DNA from: Bin87 sp965203985
Lineage (GTDB): Bacteria; Chloroflexota; Dehalococcoidia; Lucifugimonadales; UBA3495
Length of the DNA: 64,000 nucleotides
Direction: 5' to 3'
Assembly: GCA_965203985.1 (NCBI GenBank)
Contig: CBDBDS010000013.1
Location: 930,001 to 994,000 of the forward strand
Under the pieces are notes generated by a model, which saw only the letters and a list, made by a program, of their open reading frames with translations, ran no database searches and was not told the origin of the DNA. Positions within the stretch are counted from its first letter, which is position 1. Each line of letters begins with the position of its first letter. The position numbers were made by a program, and so were the translations under genes. Shown here piece by piece: positions 7,172 through 14,886 of the stretch.

Positions 7172-9505
7172 ATGACCACCACTCAGCAATCCGCCGCTAC
7201 CAACGGCTACAGCGTAATCGGGAGCCGGCCCATCCGGCACGACGGGACCGACAAGGTTACCGGGCGGGCGCAGTACGGCGCTGACCTGTCCCTGCCGGGG
7301 ATGCTCTACGGCAAGGTGCTGCGGAGCCCCCACGCCCACGCCCGCATCAAGGGCATCGACACCAGCAAGGCGGAGGCCATGCCGGGCGTCCATGCCGTGG
7401 TGACCTCAGCCGACCTGCCGCAGGCCGGTGGACGGGTGCTGGACCTGGGCGAAGGGGCGATGATCAACCCCAAGTTCCTGAGCAACAACTGCCTGGCGGC
7501 GGAGAAGGCGCTGTACAAGGGCCATGCCATCGCCGCGGTGGCCGCCGACAGCGCCCACGAGGCCGAGCTGGCCCTGGCGCTCATCGAGGTAGATTACGAG
7601 GTGCTGGAGCCGGTTACCGACGTGCTGGAGGCGATGCGCGACGACGCGCCGCTGGTCCACGAACGGTTGGCCAACCTGAACGACCCCAACGTGCGACCCG
7701 GCGGACTGCTGGGCGAGGGCGATGCCGGCAAGGTGGGCAACGTGCCCAACCGGTACTTCTACGAGCTGGGCGACATCGAGGCCGGCTTCGCCGCCGCCGA
7801 CCTGGTGGTGGAGCGGGAGTTCCGCACCAAGGCGGTGCACCAGGGCTACATCGAGCCCCACGCGGCGACGGCGCTGTGGAACGCCGACGACTCCCTGCAC
7901 ATCTGGTGCAGCAGCCAGGGACACTTCAACGTGCGCGATCAGACGGCGACGATCATGGGGATCCCCGTCTCGAAGGTGCTGGTAACGCAGCTGGAGATCG
8001 GCGGCGGATTCGGCGGCAAGACGCTGGTGTACCTGGAGCCGGTGGCCGCCGCGCTGTCGCGCAAGACGGGCCGGCCGGTGAAGATACAGATGTCCCGCAC
8101 CGAGGTGTTCGAGGGGACGGGTCCGACGTCCGGTGGGTACATGCGGGTGAAGATGGGCGTCACCAACGACGGCAAGATCACCGCCGCCGACGTGACGCTG
8201 TTCTACGAGGCCGGCGCGTATCCCGGCTCGCCGGTGAACCCGGGCGCGCAGTGCGCATTGTCCTGCTACAACATCGAGAACGGCCGGATTGAAGCGGCCG
8301 ATGTGGTGCTGAACCACCCCAAGACAGCGGCCTACCGCGCCCCCGGGTCTCCGGCGGCGGCCTTCGCCGTGGAGACGGTGGTGGACGAGATCTGCGAAAA
8401 GATCGGCATGGACAAGATGGACTTCCGCACGCTGAACGGCGCCAAGCAGGGCGACCGCCGGGTGACCGGGCCGCAGTTCGGCAGCATCGGCTGGCTGGAG
8501 ACCGTCCAGGCGGGGCGCGAACACGACCACTGGAACGCGCCCATCGACCGTGCTCCGGAAGCCGAGGGCAAGAAGGTCGGCCGCGGCGTGGCCGGCGGGT
8601 TCTGGTTCAACGGCACCGGCCCGGCCAGCGCCATCGTCAGCGTGCTGACGGACGGCACGGTGAGCTTGGTTGAGGGCTCGCCCGACATCGGCGGCTCCCG
8701 CGCGGTGGCGGCGATGCACGTGGCCGAGGTGCTGGGCCTGGCCGCCGAGGACGTTGCGCCGGCCGTCGGCGACACCAACTCCATCGGGTGGACCTCCATG
8801 ACCGGCGGCAGCGGCGTGGCCTTCAAGACGGGCTGGGCGTCCTACGAGGCGGCCCAGGACGTGAAGCAGCAGATGATCAATCGCGCCGCGCGCATCTGGG
8901 ACATTGACCCCGAGAACGTGGAGTACGACAACGGCGTGATCCAGCACAAGTCGGAGCCGGAACTGCGCTTCACCTTCCGCGAACTGGCGTCGCGGCTGAA
9001 CGGCACGGGCGGCCCCATCGTGGGGCGGGCCAACGTGTCGCCCACCGGCGTGGGCGGGGCCTACGCGCTGCACATCGCCGACGTGGCGGTGGACGAGGAG
9101 ACCGGCAAGGTGGACATCCTGCGCTACACGGCGATCCAGGACGCGGGCACGGCCATCCACCCGTCCTACGTGGAGGGCCAGATCCAGGGCGGCGCGGTGC
9201 AGGGCATCGGCTGGGCGCTCAACGAGGAGTACTACTTCAACGACGACGCCCAGATGCAGAACTCCAGCTTCCTGGACTACCGGATGCCCACGGCGCTGGA
9301 CCTGCCGATGATCGACGCGGTGGTCGTTGAGGTGCCCAACCCCGGGCATCCCTACGGCGTGCGCGGCGTGGGCGAGGTTCCCATCGTGCCGCCCATGGCG
9401 GCCATCGCCAACGCCATCCACGACGCCACGGGCGTGCGGATGACCAACCTGCCCATGAACCCAGGGGCGGTGCTGGAAGCGCTGTGGGAACAGAACGGCG
9501 GCTAG
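7172..9505 (+). CDS. Xanthine dehydrogenase family molybdopterin-binding subunit
   Basis: The 777-residue protein is the large molybdenum subunit of the xanthine oxidase/CO dehydrogenase family. The N-terminal a/b hammerhead domain starts RHDGTDKVTGRAQYGADL; GGGFGGKT is the molybdopterin-contacting loop, and GVRGVGEVPIVPP near the C-terminus carries the catalytic Glu. The active-site loop reads AYRAPGSP, so it is neither form I CO dehydrogenase (AYxCSFR) nor the form II AYRGAGR type. Genes for the FeS and FAD subunits are not adjacent, so it must pair with subunits encoded elsewhere or have a divergent architecture. GAGGTG precedes ATG 7172. The substrate is unknown. Confidence 0.9.
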   Translation: MTTTQQSAATNGYSVIGSRPIRHDGTDKVTGRAQYGADLSLPGMLYGKVLRSPHAHARIKGIDTSKAEAMPGVHAVVTSADLPQAGGRVLDLGEGAMINPKFLSNNCLAAEKALYKGHAIAAVAADSAHEAELALALIEVDYEVLEPVTDVLEAMRDDAPLVHERLANLNDPNVRPGGLLGEGDAGKVGNVPNRYFYELGDIEAGFAAADLVVEREFRTKAVHQGYIEPHAATALWNADDSLHIWCSSQGHFNVRDQTATIMGIPVSKVLVTQLEIGGGFGGKTLVYLEPVAAALSRKTGRPVKIQMSRTEVFEGTGPTSGGYMRVKMGVTNDGKITAADVTLFYEAGAYPGSPVNPGAQCALSCYNIENGRIEAADVVLNHPKTAAYRAPGSPAAAFAVETVVDEICEKIGMDKMDFRTLNGAKQGDRRVTGPQFGSIGWLETVQAGREHDHWNAPIDRAPEAEGKKVGRGVAGGFWFNGTGPASAIVSVLTDGTVSLVEGSPDIGGSRAVAAMHVAEVLGLAAEDVAPAVGDTNSIGWTSMTGGSGVAFKTGWASYEAAQDVKQQMINRAARIWDIDPENVEYDNGVIQHKSEPELRFTFRELASRLNGTGGPIVGRANVSPTGVGGAYALHIADVAVDEETGKVDILRYTAIQDAGTAIHPSYVEGQIQGGAVQGIGWALNEEYYFNDDAQMQNSSFLDYRMPTALDLPMIDAVVVEVPNPGHPYGVRGVGEVPIVPPMAAIANAIHDATGVRMTNLPMNPGAVLEALWEQNGG

Positions 9506-9528
9506 GCGATCAACTCGCCAGCCGTTGG

Positions 9529-9562
9529 AACGCCGGGGCGTATAATGATATGCCCCGGCGTT
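9529..9562 (+). terminator. Stem-loop terminator after the molybdenum hydroxylase gene
   Basis: A perfect 11-bp stem (AACGCCGGGGC pairing with GCCCCGGCGTT) encloses a 12-base AT-rich loop and is followed by TCGTTTCTATT. It starts 24 bp after the stop codon. The U-tract is imperfect. The loop contains TATAAT, which could also act as a -10 box for the next gene. Confidence 0.6.
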
Positions 9563-9594
9563 CGTTTCTATTACCACCGAAAGAGTGAAACCCG

Positions 9595-10440
9595 ATGTCC
9601 ACCACGCAATCGCCCCAGGACGAAATCGCCGCGATGCAGGCGACGTTGGCGCGCCATGACGAAGACCTGGAGCGCATCAAGCAGCGGATGCTCGAGTCTG
9701 AGGAGTCCACGCGCGCGCTGCTGGAAAACATCGTTGCCGAGTTGACTGCAACCCGCGACAGCATAGCCCAAGAATTGCGAGCCGTTCACGAGAGGCTGGA
9801 CGCTCATACCAGCATACTGAACGTCCACACCGAGAGGCTGGACGCTCACACTGAAAGGCTGGACGCTCAGGCTGCGGCGCAAGCCAACACCGACCTTGAA
9901 ATCGCCAGCATCAAGGAAATGCTGGCGGCGCTGGTCGCTCGCACTGACGCAATAGTCGAGGACATAAGTGCCATGTCCAGAACCCTCACGGAAACCAACA
10001 GCCGGGTGGGCAACCTCGCTGGAACACGCTATGAACGCCGGATTGCCAGGATAATCTGTCGCCGGCCCAGCCGCACCATCGGGTTGACCCAGCCGCAATT
10101 GTTGCATACCGATTGGGGCGAAACGGACACCGCACTTCTGACGCTATTGAGCGATGCTGACACTATCACCGATGATGAATACGAAGACCTGCTGGCTTCC
10201 GACATCATCCTGGCCGGCCAGAACGCGGCGGGCCAAAACGCCTACGCAGTCGTGGAAATCGGCATTACGGTGAGCAGTATCGACGTGAACCGCGCCGCCC
10301 GCCGTGCCCGTGCTCTGGCTGGTGCAACCGGCGCCGCTTGCACCGCCATCGTCGTGGGCAGCGAAATTCCGGACGCGGAACGCGAGCGGGCGACGGGGGC
10401 CGAGGTTTCCATCATCTCCATTACGGAGCGCACTGACTGA
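9595..10440 (+). CDS. Coiled-coil protein with C-terminal nuclease-like domain
   Basis: The 281-residue product has a long coiled coil (residues 1 to about 140) containing short tandem heptad units (ERLDAHT, SILNVHT, ERLDAHT, ERLDAQA). From about 143 there is a globular domain: YERRIARIICRR, then TDDEYEDLLASDIILAGQ and AYAVVEIGITVSSIDVNRAARRA. The Asp and Glu with the following alpha helix resemble a PD-(D/E)XK-type core as in coiled-coil proteins of the DUF3782 kind, but the Lys after Glu is not evident. The same C-terminal domain occurs in the gene at 26785-27321. It opens a same-strand cluster of HEPN-like and nuclease-like genes. Function is unknown. Confidence 0.6.
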   Translation: MSTTQSPQDEIAAMQATLARHDEDLERIKQRMLESEESTRALLENIVAELTATRDSIAQELRAVHERLDAHTSILNVHTERLDAHTERLDAQAAAQANTDLEIASIKEMLAALVARTDAIVEDISAMSRTLTETNSRVGNLAGTRYERRIARIICRRPSRTIGLTQPQLLHTDWGETDTALLTLLSDADTITDDEYEDLLASDIILAGQNAAGQNAYAVVEIGITVSSIDVNRAARRARALAGATGAACTAIVVGSEIPDAERERATGAEVSIISITERTD

Positions 10441-10473
10441 AATACGCCAACCCCGCGCAAAAAGGGGCAGCGA

Positions 10474-10827
10474 ATGCTGACTGAGAACCCAATCCCCGAA
10501 AACATCCAGTCGCTGCTGGACCAAGCCGATTTGAGCCTGCTGCGGGGCAAGCACGGCGAGGCGTCAACTTTCTTCTGGAAGGCCACGGAGGCGGCGATAC
10601 GGCAGGCGGCTCTGGCGCATGGGCACAAGCTGCGCTCTTCGGATTATGACGATGTGGAGCCGTTTATCGACAGCCTGGAGCAAAAAACCGGCATCCCACT
10701 GGTATCGGGCTACCTGATTACCCTTGAATACGAGGCCAACGGCGACGGTGATTTGCTAGACTTGGAGGATGTGGCGTTCTACGAGCCGGTGGTCCGCTCG
10801 TTTATATCGCGTTTGCTGGCAGCCTGA
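10474..10827 (+). CDS. HEPN/PaREP1-like small helical protein
   Basis: The 117-residue product is all-helical. The N-terminal pair of helices (IQSLLDQADLSLLRGKHGEASTFFWKATEAAIRQAALAHG) has the repeated-helix pattern of PaREP1/HEPN proteins in which AeKaWgA is the usual core; here it reads ASTFFWKA. The LHxNFYE motif of the other PaREP1-like proteins in this window is replaced by EYEANGDG. It lies 33 bp downstream of the coiled-coil nuclease-like gene and precedes a DUF4268 gene, so co-transcription is likely. Assignment is by pattern only. Confidence 0.55.
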   Translation: MLTENPIPENIQSLLDQADLSLLRGKHGEASTFFWKATEAAIRQAALAHGHKLRSSDYDDVEPFIDSLEQKTGIPLVSGYLITLEYEANGDGDLLDLEDVAFYEPVVRSFISRLLAA

Positions 10828-10902
10828 TGACCGGCTCGCCTGACCACTATGCGCTTTCGTTGCGTTGCCGCCATAGCTCTGATAATCCACAGGAGAAAAC
10901 AA

Positions 10903-11976
10903 ATGAGCACAGTAGAATTGGGACAGATAGAGCCCGTGGACATAGGTCGACTATGGCAAGGTGAGGGAGTGGAATTCGCTCGCTGGCTCTCGGAGAATCT
11001 GCAACTGTTGGGCGCTCCGCTGCACATGGACTTGGAATTGATACGACTGGAACCGCCAGTGGGCTGGTTTTGGCTGAACATTCTGGCCAAAGAAGTCGGG
11101 AGCAACAATACAGTTGCAATCGCGCTCCAGCGCGATCACAGCCGACACGACCTACTCGGTTCGCTGGTGGCGTATGCGGCGCAACACGATGCTAAGACCT
11201 TGGTTTGGGTGACGCCGGAATTTCGCGCGGAACACCGAGAAACCTTGGAGTGGCTCAACCAATTGACTGCTGACGACATCGAGGCATATGGAGTAGAGGT
11301 ACGTGCCATCAAAATTGACAACTCGCCGCCTGGGCACGAATTCCGACCCGTGGCTTTCGGCGATGCGCTGGCCAAACGTGCTCGCGCGGCAGCCAGCGGG
11401 TTGACGCCGATTGCCTATCGGCGATTGAATTTCTATCAACCGTTGGTCGCGGATCTCTGGCGAGAAGGCTTCACCAACCGCACTACAGCGCGGGCTGGCG
11501 GTGGCCAGTCATTTCCGTCGGGGTTTTCCGGTGTATCATATAACGCCGCATTTGGTTGGGGCAAGGCTTTGGTTCACATTTGGATATCGACTGGAGATCA
11601 GAGCAAAAGCGTTCGAATATACGAAGCTCTGTTGGACCATGAGGCGGATCTGAAAACCGAGTTGGAAGACCTGAGATTTGACCTGATAGGTGATCTCGGT
11701 GGTGGGCGTCGAGTTAGTGCTGGGGTGTCTCGGGACGGTTCCCTGAACTCGTCCGACGAGGAACTCGAGGAAATTCGCAACTGGATGTTCCAAAATCTCA
11801 TTGCCCTCAAGACGGCTTTCCAACCTCGCTTGGAAAAGGTCATGCAAACGATAGCCAAGGAAGCCGCGGATGCGGAATCACGAAATGCTGAGGGAGACGA
11901 GATTACTCAGGAAGCGCCCATGTTCACACCCGAAAGCGAGGAACAGCCCGCAGTCGAGTACCGAGAGGAGGGGTAG
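10903..11976 (+). CDS. DUF4268 protein with N-terminal nuclease-like domain
   Basis: The 357-residue product starts at ATG 10903 after AGGAG. Residues 1-150 form a PD-(D/E)XK-like domain (MDLELIRLE, VAIALQRDHSRHDLLGSLVAYAA, TLVWVTPEF) of the kind found in DUF4268 proteins. The catalytic E-N-Q tripeptide seen in the next gene is here A-L-Q, so the nuclease site looks degenerate. Residues 175-320 (NFYQPLVADLWREGFTN, VHIWISTGD, RIYEALLDHEADLKTEL) match the DUF4268 C-terminal domain. It is followed two bases later by a truncated paralogue. Such proteins are found near restriction and defence loci; the role here is unproven. Confidence 0.72.
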   Translation: MSTVELGQIEPVDIGRLWQGEGVEFARWLSENLQLLGAPLHMDLELIRLEPPVGWFWLNILAKEVGSNNTVAIALQRDHSRHDLLGSLVAYAAQHDAKTLVWVTPEFRAEHRETLEWLNQLTADDIEAYGVEVRAIKIDNSPPGHEFRPVAFGDALAKRARAAASGLTPIAYRRLNFYQPLVADLWREGFTNRTTARAGGGQSFPSGFSGVSYNAAFGWGKALVHIWISTGDQSKSVRIYEALLDHEADLKTELEDLRFDLIGDLGGGRRVSAGVSRDGSLNSSDEELEEIRNWMFQNLIALKTAFQPRLEKVMQTIAKEAADAESRNAEGDEITQEAPMFTPESEEQPAVEYREEG

Positions 11977-11978
11977 TC

Positions 11979-12437
11979 ATGGCAAGACCCGAACTGGGAA
12001 ATATAGAACGCGTGAAACCTCGCGATGTCTGGACTAACGAAGCCATCAATTTCACCCCTTGGCTTGCCCAAAATCTTCCGTCGTTAGGTGCAGCCCTGGG
12101 AATGGACCTGGAATTCGTCAGAAGGGAGGCGTCCACCGGCAACTTTTCCCTAGACATACTTGCGCACGATGGAAGCGGAGCAAGGGTAGCCATCGAAAAT
12201 CAATTGGAGTGGAGCGACAACAGCCATTTGGGACAGGTACTCACCTATGCCGCGCATTTTGACGCGCGGATATTGATCTGGGTGTCTCCAAAATTCAATG
12301 ATGCGCATCGCTCCGCCATCGAATGGCTGAACAACGCAACCGACGGCACAATCAAAATTTACGGTGTGGAAGTCAATACCATCAGGATTGGCGACTCGAG
12401 AGCAGCTGTAAACTTCGTCCCGGTTATCGTTCCCTGA
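11979..12437 (+). CDS. Stand-alone nuclease-like N-domain paralogue of the DUF4268 protein
   Basis: The 152-residue protein corresponds to the first ~150 residues of the preceding gene (shared NLPSLGAALGMDLEFVRRE, HFDARILIWVSPKF and GVEVNTIRIGDS positions) but lacks the DUF4268 C-terminal domain. It keeps the motif VAIENQLEWSDNSHLGQ, i.e. the E-x-Q core and the following helix expected of an active PD-(D/E)XK fold. GAGGAGG lies ahead of ATG 11979, and the gap from the preceding stop is only two bases. Either it was truncated and kept active or it forms a complementary pair with its degenerate neighbour. Confidence 0.65.
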   Translation: MARPELGNIERVKPRDVWTNEAINFTPWLAQNLPSLGAALGMDLEFVRREASTGNFSLDILAHDGSGARVAIENQLEWSDNSHLGQVLTYAAHFDARILIWVSPKFNDAHRSAIEWLNNATDGTIKIYGVEVNTIRIGDSRAAVNFVPVIVP

Positions 12438-12497
12438 GTTGGCGGGCACAAGTGCGAGAATTTACGCAGTGCTGGCGCAAGAGTGGAGGAAGATGTG

Positions 12498-12929
12498 ATG
12501 AAACTGACCGAAATGATCGCCGCCGCGCCCTGGCGTGAAGCCGTAATGTTCCGCAAGACTTGGCCGCACGAATACGTGCTGCTGAAGAAGGACGGCGAGC
12601 GGGAGTTTATGCAGGCGGTTTGCCAGCGGGTTCGGGACGGGGAGGCGTTTCGCGGGTACTTTTTCAAGCGCCAGATGGACTATGTTTTTATCGGCGACTA
12701 CAAGTACTGGTTCATGGCGGACGGTGACACCATCAAGGGTGTGCTGGACGATGAGGATGACGAGCGGGAGGTGGTGCTGAACCGGGCGCGGCTGTATCAT
12801 GACCGGCGGGATTTCTACATCCAGTTTGGCGACACCGGGATGCGGGACGACTACCCGGGCCCGCCCTGGTGGATGAAGCGCGACGAAGCAAGGAGCACCA
12901 GCGATGACAACGACGGAACAGCAGACTGA
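12498..12929 (+). CDS. Hypothetical protein
   Basis: The 143-residue product starts at ATG 12498, with GGAGG at 12485-12489; an upstream in-frame ATG at 12483 lacks a site. It has an N-terminal segment (MIAAAPWREAVMFRKTWPHEYVLL) and a compact mixed region with many aromatic residues (FRGYFFKRQMDYVFIGDYKYW, LYHDRRDFYIQFGD), ending in an Asp-rich tail. I do not recognise a family. The 3' end overlaps the cupin gene start by 26 bp. It closes the nuclease/HEPN-like cluster that begins at 9595. Confidence 0.6.
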   Translation: MKLTEMIAAAPWREAVMFRKTWPHEYVLLKKDGEREFMQAVCQRVRDGEAFRGYFFKRQMDYVFIGDYKYWFMADGDTIKGVLDDEDDEREVVLNRARLYHDRRDFYIQFGDTGMRDDYPGPPWWMKRDEARSTSDDNDGTAD

Positions 12930-13299
12930 CCTCAAGCCCTACGTGGTGCACACGGTGGGCGACGCCTCGGAGACGATCCAGACGCCGGGGATGGTGCGCC
13001 AGCCGGCCATCGTGCCGGGCAAGGGCGACACCACCAAGATCTGGATGGGCAAGGTGACGGCCGCGCCCCGCGAAAAGGGGCCGCCGCACACGCACCTGGA
13101 GGCGGAGACCGCCGCCTACGTGCTGAAGGGTCACGTCCGCGTGTATTTCGGGGAGAACTTCGAGGAGTGGATTGAAGCCGGGCCTGGGGACTTCATCTTC
13201 GTGCCGGCCAACACGCCGCACATCGAGGAGAATCCCTACGACGAGGAGCAGGAAGGCATCCTCTGCCGGGCGCCGGACAACCTGGTGGTGAACCTGTAG
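12904..13299 (+). CDS. Cupin domain protein
   Basis: The 131-residue protein is a single-domain cupin. The first motif is GPPHTHLEAETAAYVLKGHVRV (metal ligands H, H, E) and the second is GPGDFIFVPANTPHIEEN (ligand H). Cupins of this size are often metal-dependent isomerases, dioxygenases or sugar-binding proteins; substrate cannot be told. AAGGAG precedes ATG 12904 inside the end of the upstream gene, so translation of the two may be linked. A GC-rich stem-loop follows the stop. Confidence 0.82.
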   Translation: MTTTEQQTDLKPYVVHTVGDASETIQTPGMVRQPAIVPGKGDTTKIWMGKVTAAPREKGPPHTHLEAETAAYVLKGHVRVYFGENFEEWIEAGPGDFIFVPANTPHIEENPYDEEQEGILCRAPDNLVVNL

Positions 13300-13326
13300 C
13301 ACGCCCACCATTGCGACTGGACGGGA

Positions 13327-13352
13327 CGGGGGCGGATGGTCATTCGCCCCCG
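13327..13352 (+). terminator. Stem-loop after the cupin gene (R4 type)
   Basis: An 8-bp GC stem (CGGGGGCG with CGCCCCCG) encloses GATGGTCATT and is followed by CGTTTGTT. The loop-side sequence resembles stem-loops at 40163-40186 and 54303-54326, so it is probably one of a family of dispersed stem-loops, here placed to end the cupin transcript. Confidence 0.5.
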
Positions 13353-13379
13353 CGTTTGTTGGAATGGGTGCGGCGACGA

Positions 13380-13515
13380 TGCGTACCCAGTTTGTCATCG
13401 CCAGGAGCGCAGCGACGTGGCGATCTCGTTCCCGTGGCGGCGTTTCTTGCCCTGACGAGATTGCCGCGCTTCGCTCGCAATGACAGTTCCCGCGACACTG
13501 GGTACGCGTGAGAGC
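13380..13515. repeat. Dispersed inverted-repeat element R1, copy 2
   Basis: Outer arms GCGTACCCAGTTTGTCAT and ATGACA...CTGGGTACGCGTGAGAG are inverted repeats; inner arms GGAGCGCAGCGACGTGG and GCCGCGCTTCGCTCGCAATG also pair. Nearly the same sequence occurs at 56701-56837, including the central CGATCTCGTTCCCGTGGCGG. It accounts for most of the 346-bp gap between the cupin and CDGSH genes; the remainder of that gap (13516-13645) shows nothing but a ribosome binding site. Confidence 0.8.
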
Positions 13516-13645
13516 AATCATGCAATTGACCGTGGTTGCGATTTGGTGAATAATCAGGCCGCCGGTTGTCCTTGCCGCTAACTTGGGCACACGGCGGGCC
13601 GCTAGTCGGCCGCTAAATCGTCAACCACCATGAGGAGGAAACACA

Positions 13646-13852
13646 ATGGCGGATGTCAAGGTAGAAATTCGGGGCAACGGCCCGCTGCGGGTTATTGGCG
13701 AGATCGAGATTGTTGACCAGAGCGGCAACAACTACACCATCCCCGAGGGGCAGTGGGTTTCCTTCTGCCGCTGCGGACAGTCGGACAACAAGCCCTTCTG
13801 CGACGGCACGCATCGCGACTGCGGGTTCGAGGCTGCCAGCGAGGCGCGGTAG
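13646..13852 (+). CDS. CDGSH iron-sulfur domain protein
   Basis: The 68-residue protein carries the CDGSH signature CRCGQSDNKPFCDGTH, with cluster ligands C41, C43, C52 and H56 binding a [2Fe-2S] centre. An upstream beta region (VKVEIRGNGPLRVIGEIEI) is typical of bacterial small CDGSH proteins. GAGGAGG precedes the ATG. The protein likely acts in redox or iron-sulfur handling in the cytosol. A strong terminator follows, so it seems to be a single-gene unit. Confidence 0.9.
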   Translation: MADVKVEIRGNGPLRVIGEIEIVDQSGNNYTIPEGQWVSFCRCGQSDNKPFCDGTHRDCGFEAASEAR

Positions 13853-13881
13853 TCCGCTCGCCGTTCACGCCAGATCCCATC

Positions 13882-13927
13882 GTCGCCAGCCGCCGGAGTA
13901 TGAAACCGGCGGCTGGCGGCTTTTGTT
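13882..13927 (+). terminator. Rho-independent terminator of the CDGSH gene
   Basis: A 15-bp stem, including GCCAGCCGCCGG and CCGGCGGCTGGC, has a 9-base loop (AGTATGAAA) and is followed by TTTTGTT. It begins 30 bp after the CDGSH stop codon. Confidence 0.85.
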
Positions 13928-14036
13928 ATCATGGGGCACCAACTTGCCGGTCTCAACGACGCGGCAACTCCACCCAAAGGTTCCAGAGACTCTCAACTTG
14001 ACACCAACCCGAGGCTAACGCTCCAGGAGGCGCACC

Positions 14037-14837
14037 ATGGTAACCACGACCCCGGCCCGCGCGGCCGCCGAGTTCATTTTCGAGAGCTACAAGACGGTGC
14101 AGCCTTTCGAGCGGTTGCCGGCGGACCTGTTCCCCAAGAACCTGGACGAGGCCTATGCCATACAGTTGGAACTCCACTGTATGTTGTCCAGCCTGTGGGG
14201 GCCGCTGGCGGGCTACAAGCTGGCGTACACCACGCCGGTGATGCAGGAGCGGGCCGGTCTGGACCATCCGGTGCTGGGCGGCGTGTTCGAGAAGACCATC
14301 CTGCGGTCGCCGGTGGTGCTGAACTTCACCGAGTACGTGAACCTGGGCATCGAGCTGGAAGTTGGCGTCACGCTGGGCAAGGACCTGCCGGCGTCGGGGG
14401 CGCCGTACACTCGGGAGGCGATTGAGGACGCGGTGGCCGAGATCGCCACGGCCTTTGAGATCGTGGACATGCGGACGCCGGCGGACCTGACCACCGAGGA
14501 ACGCACGCTGATGAGCGTGGCGGTGAACATCCTGAACTCCGGCGTGGTGCTGGGCGATCCGGTGACCAACTGGCGCGACCTGGACCTGGAGGGCTGCAAG
14601 GGGGTGATGAGCATCAACCACGAGCAGGTGGGCGAGGGCTACGGCCGGGACGTGATGGGACACCCGTTTGAGCCGCTGGTGTGGCTGGCCAACGAGCTGT
14701 CCAGGAGGAACCATCCGCTGAAGGCCGGCGACACGGTGATCACGGGCAGCCTGATCCCGCCGACGGCGCTGGGGTTCGCGTCGGAGGGCCGGATTTCGAT
14801 TGAGGGCCTGGGCGAAGCGGTGGTGGTGTGCGCCTAG
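14037..14837 (+). CDS. 2-keto-4-pentenoate hydratase / FAH-superfamily enzyme
   Basis: The 266-residue protein resembles MhpD-type hydratases and decarboxylases of the FAH superfamily. It has the conserved order of GYKLAYTT, LGIELEVGVTLGKDLP (metal ligands in E-x-E), AFEIVDMR and the C-terminal KAGDTVITGSLIPP. These enzymes hydrate or decarboxylate 2-oxo-dienoates in aromatic ring degradation. A CAGGAGGC site lies upstream of ATG 14037. No other meta-cleavage genes are adjacent, so the actual substrate is open. Confidence 0.8.
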   Translation: MVTTTPARAAAEFIFESYKTVQPFERLPADLFPKNLDEAYAIQLELHCMLSSLWGPLAGYKLAYTTPVMQERAGLDHPVLGGVFEKTILRSPVVLNFTEYVNLGIELEVGVTLGKDLPASGAPYTREAIEDAVAEIATAFEIVDMRTPADLTTEERTLMSVAVNILNSGVVLGDPVTNWRDLDLEGCKGVMSINHEQVGEGYGRDVMGHPFEPLVWLANELSRRNHPLKAGDTVITGSLIPPTALGFASEGRISIEGLGEAVVVCA

Positions 14838-14886
14838 CGCAGTTGCCGAGTGGTTGCGACCCAGCGTCACGGTTGCGAGGCTTGAC

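Noticed and set aside
7172..9505. Assignment as aerobic CO dehydrogenase CoxL
   Set aside because: The active-site loop AYRAPGSP lacks the Cys of AYxCSFR, and coxM and coxS are absent.
7406..9577. Long open frame antisense to the molybdenum hydroxylase gene (over 700 codons)
   Set aside because: It is His/Arg/Val-rich in the way expected from the reverse of a GC-rich gene, and the plus strand has a complete enzyme with a good ribosome binding site.
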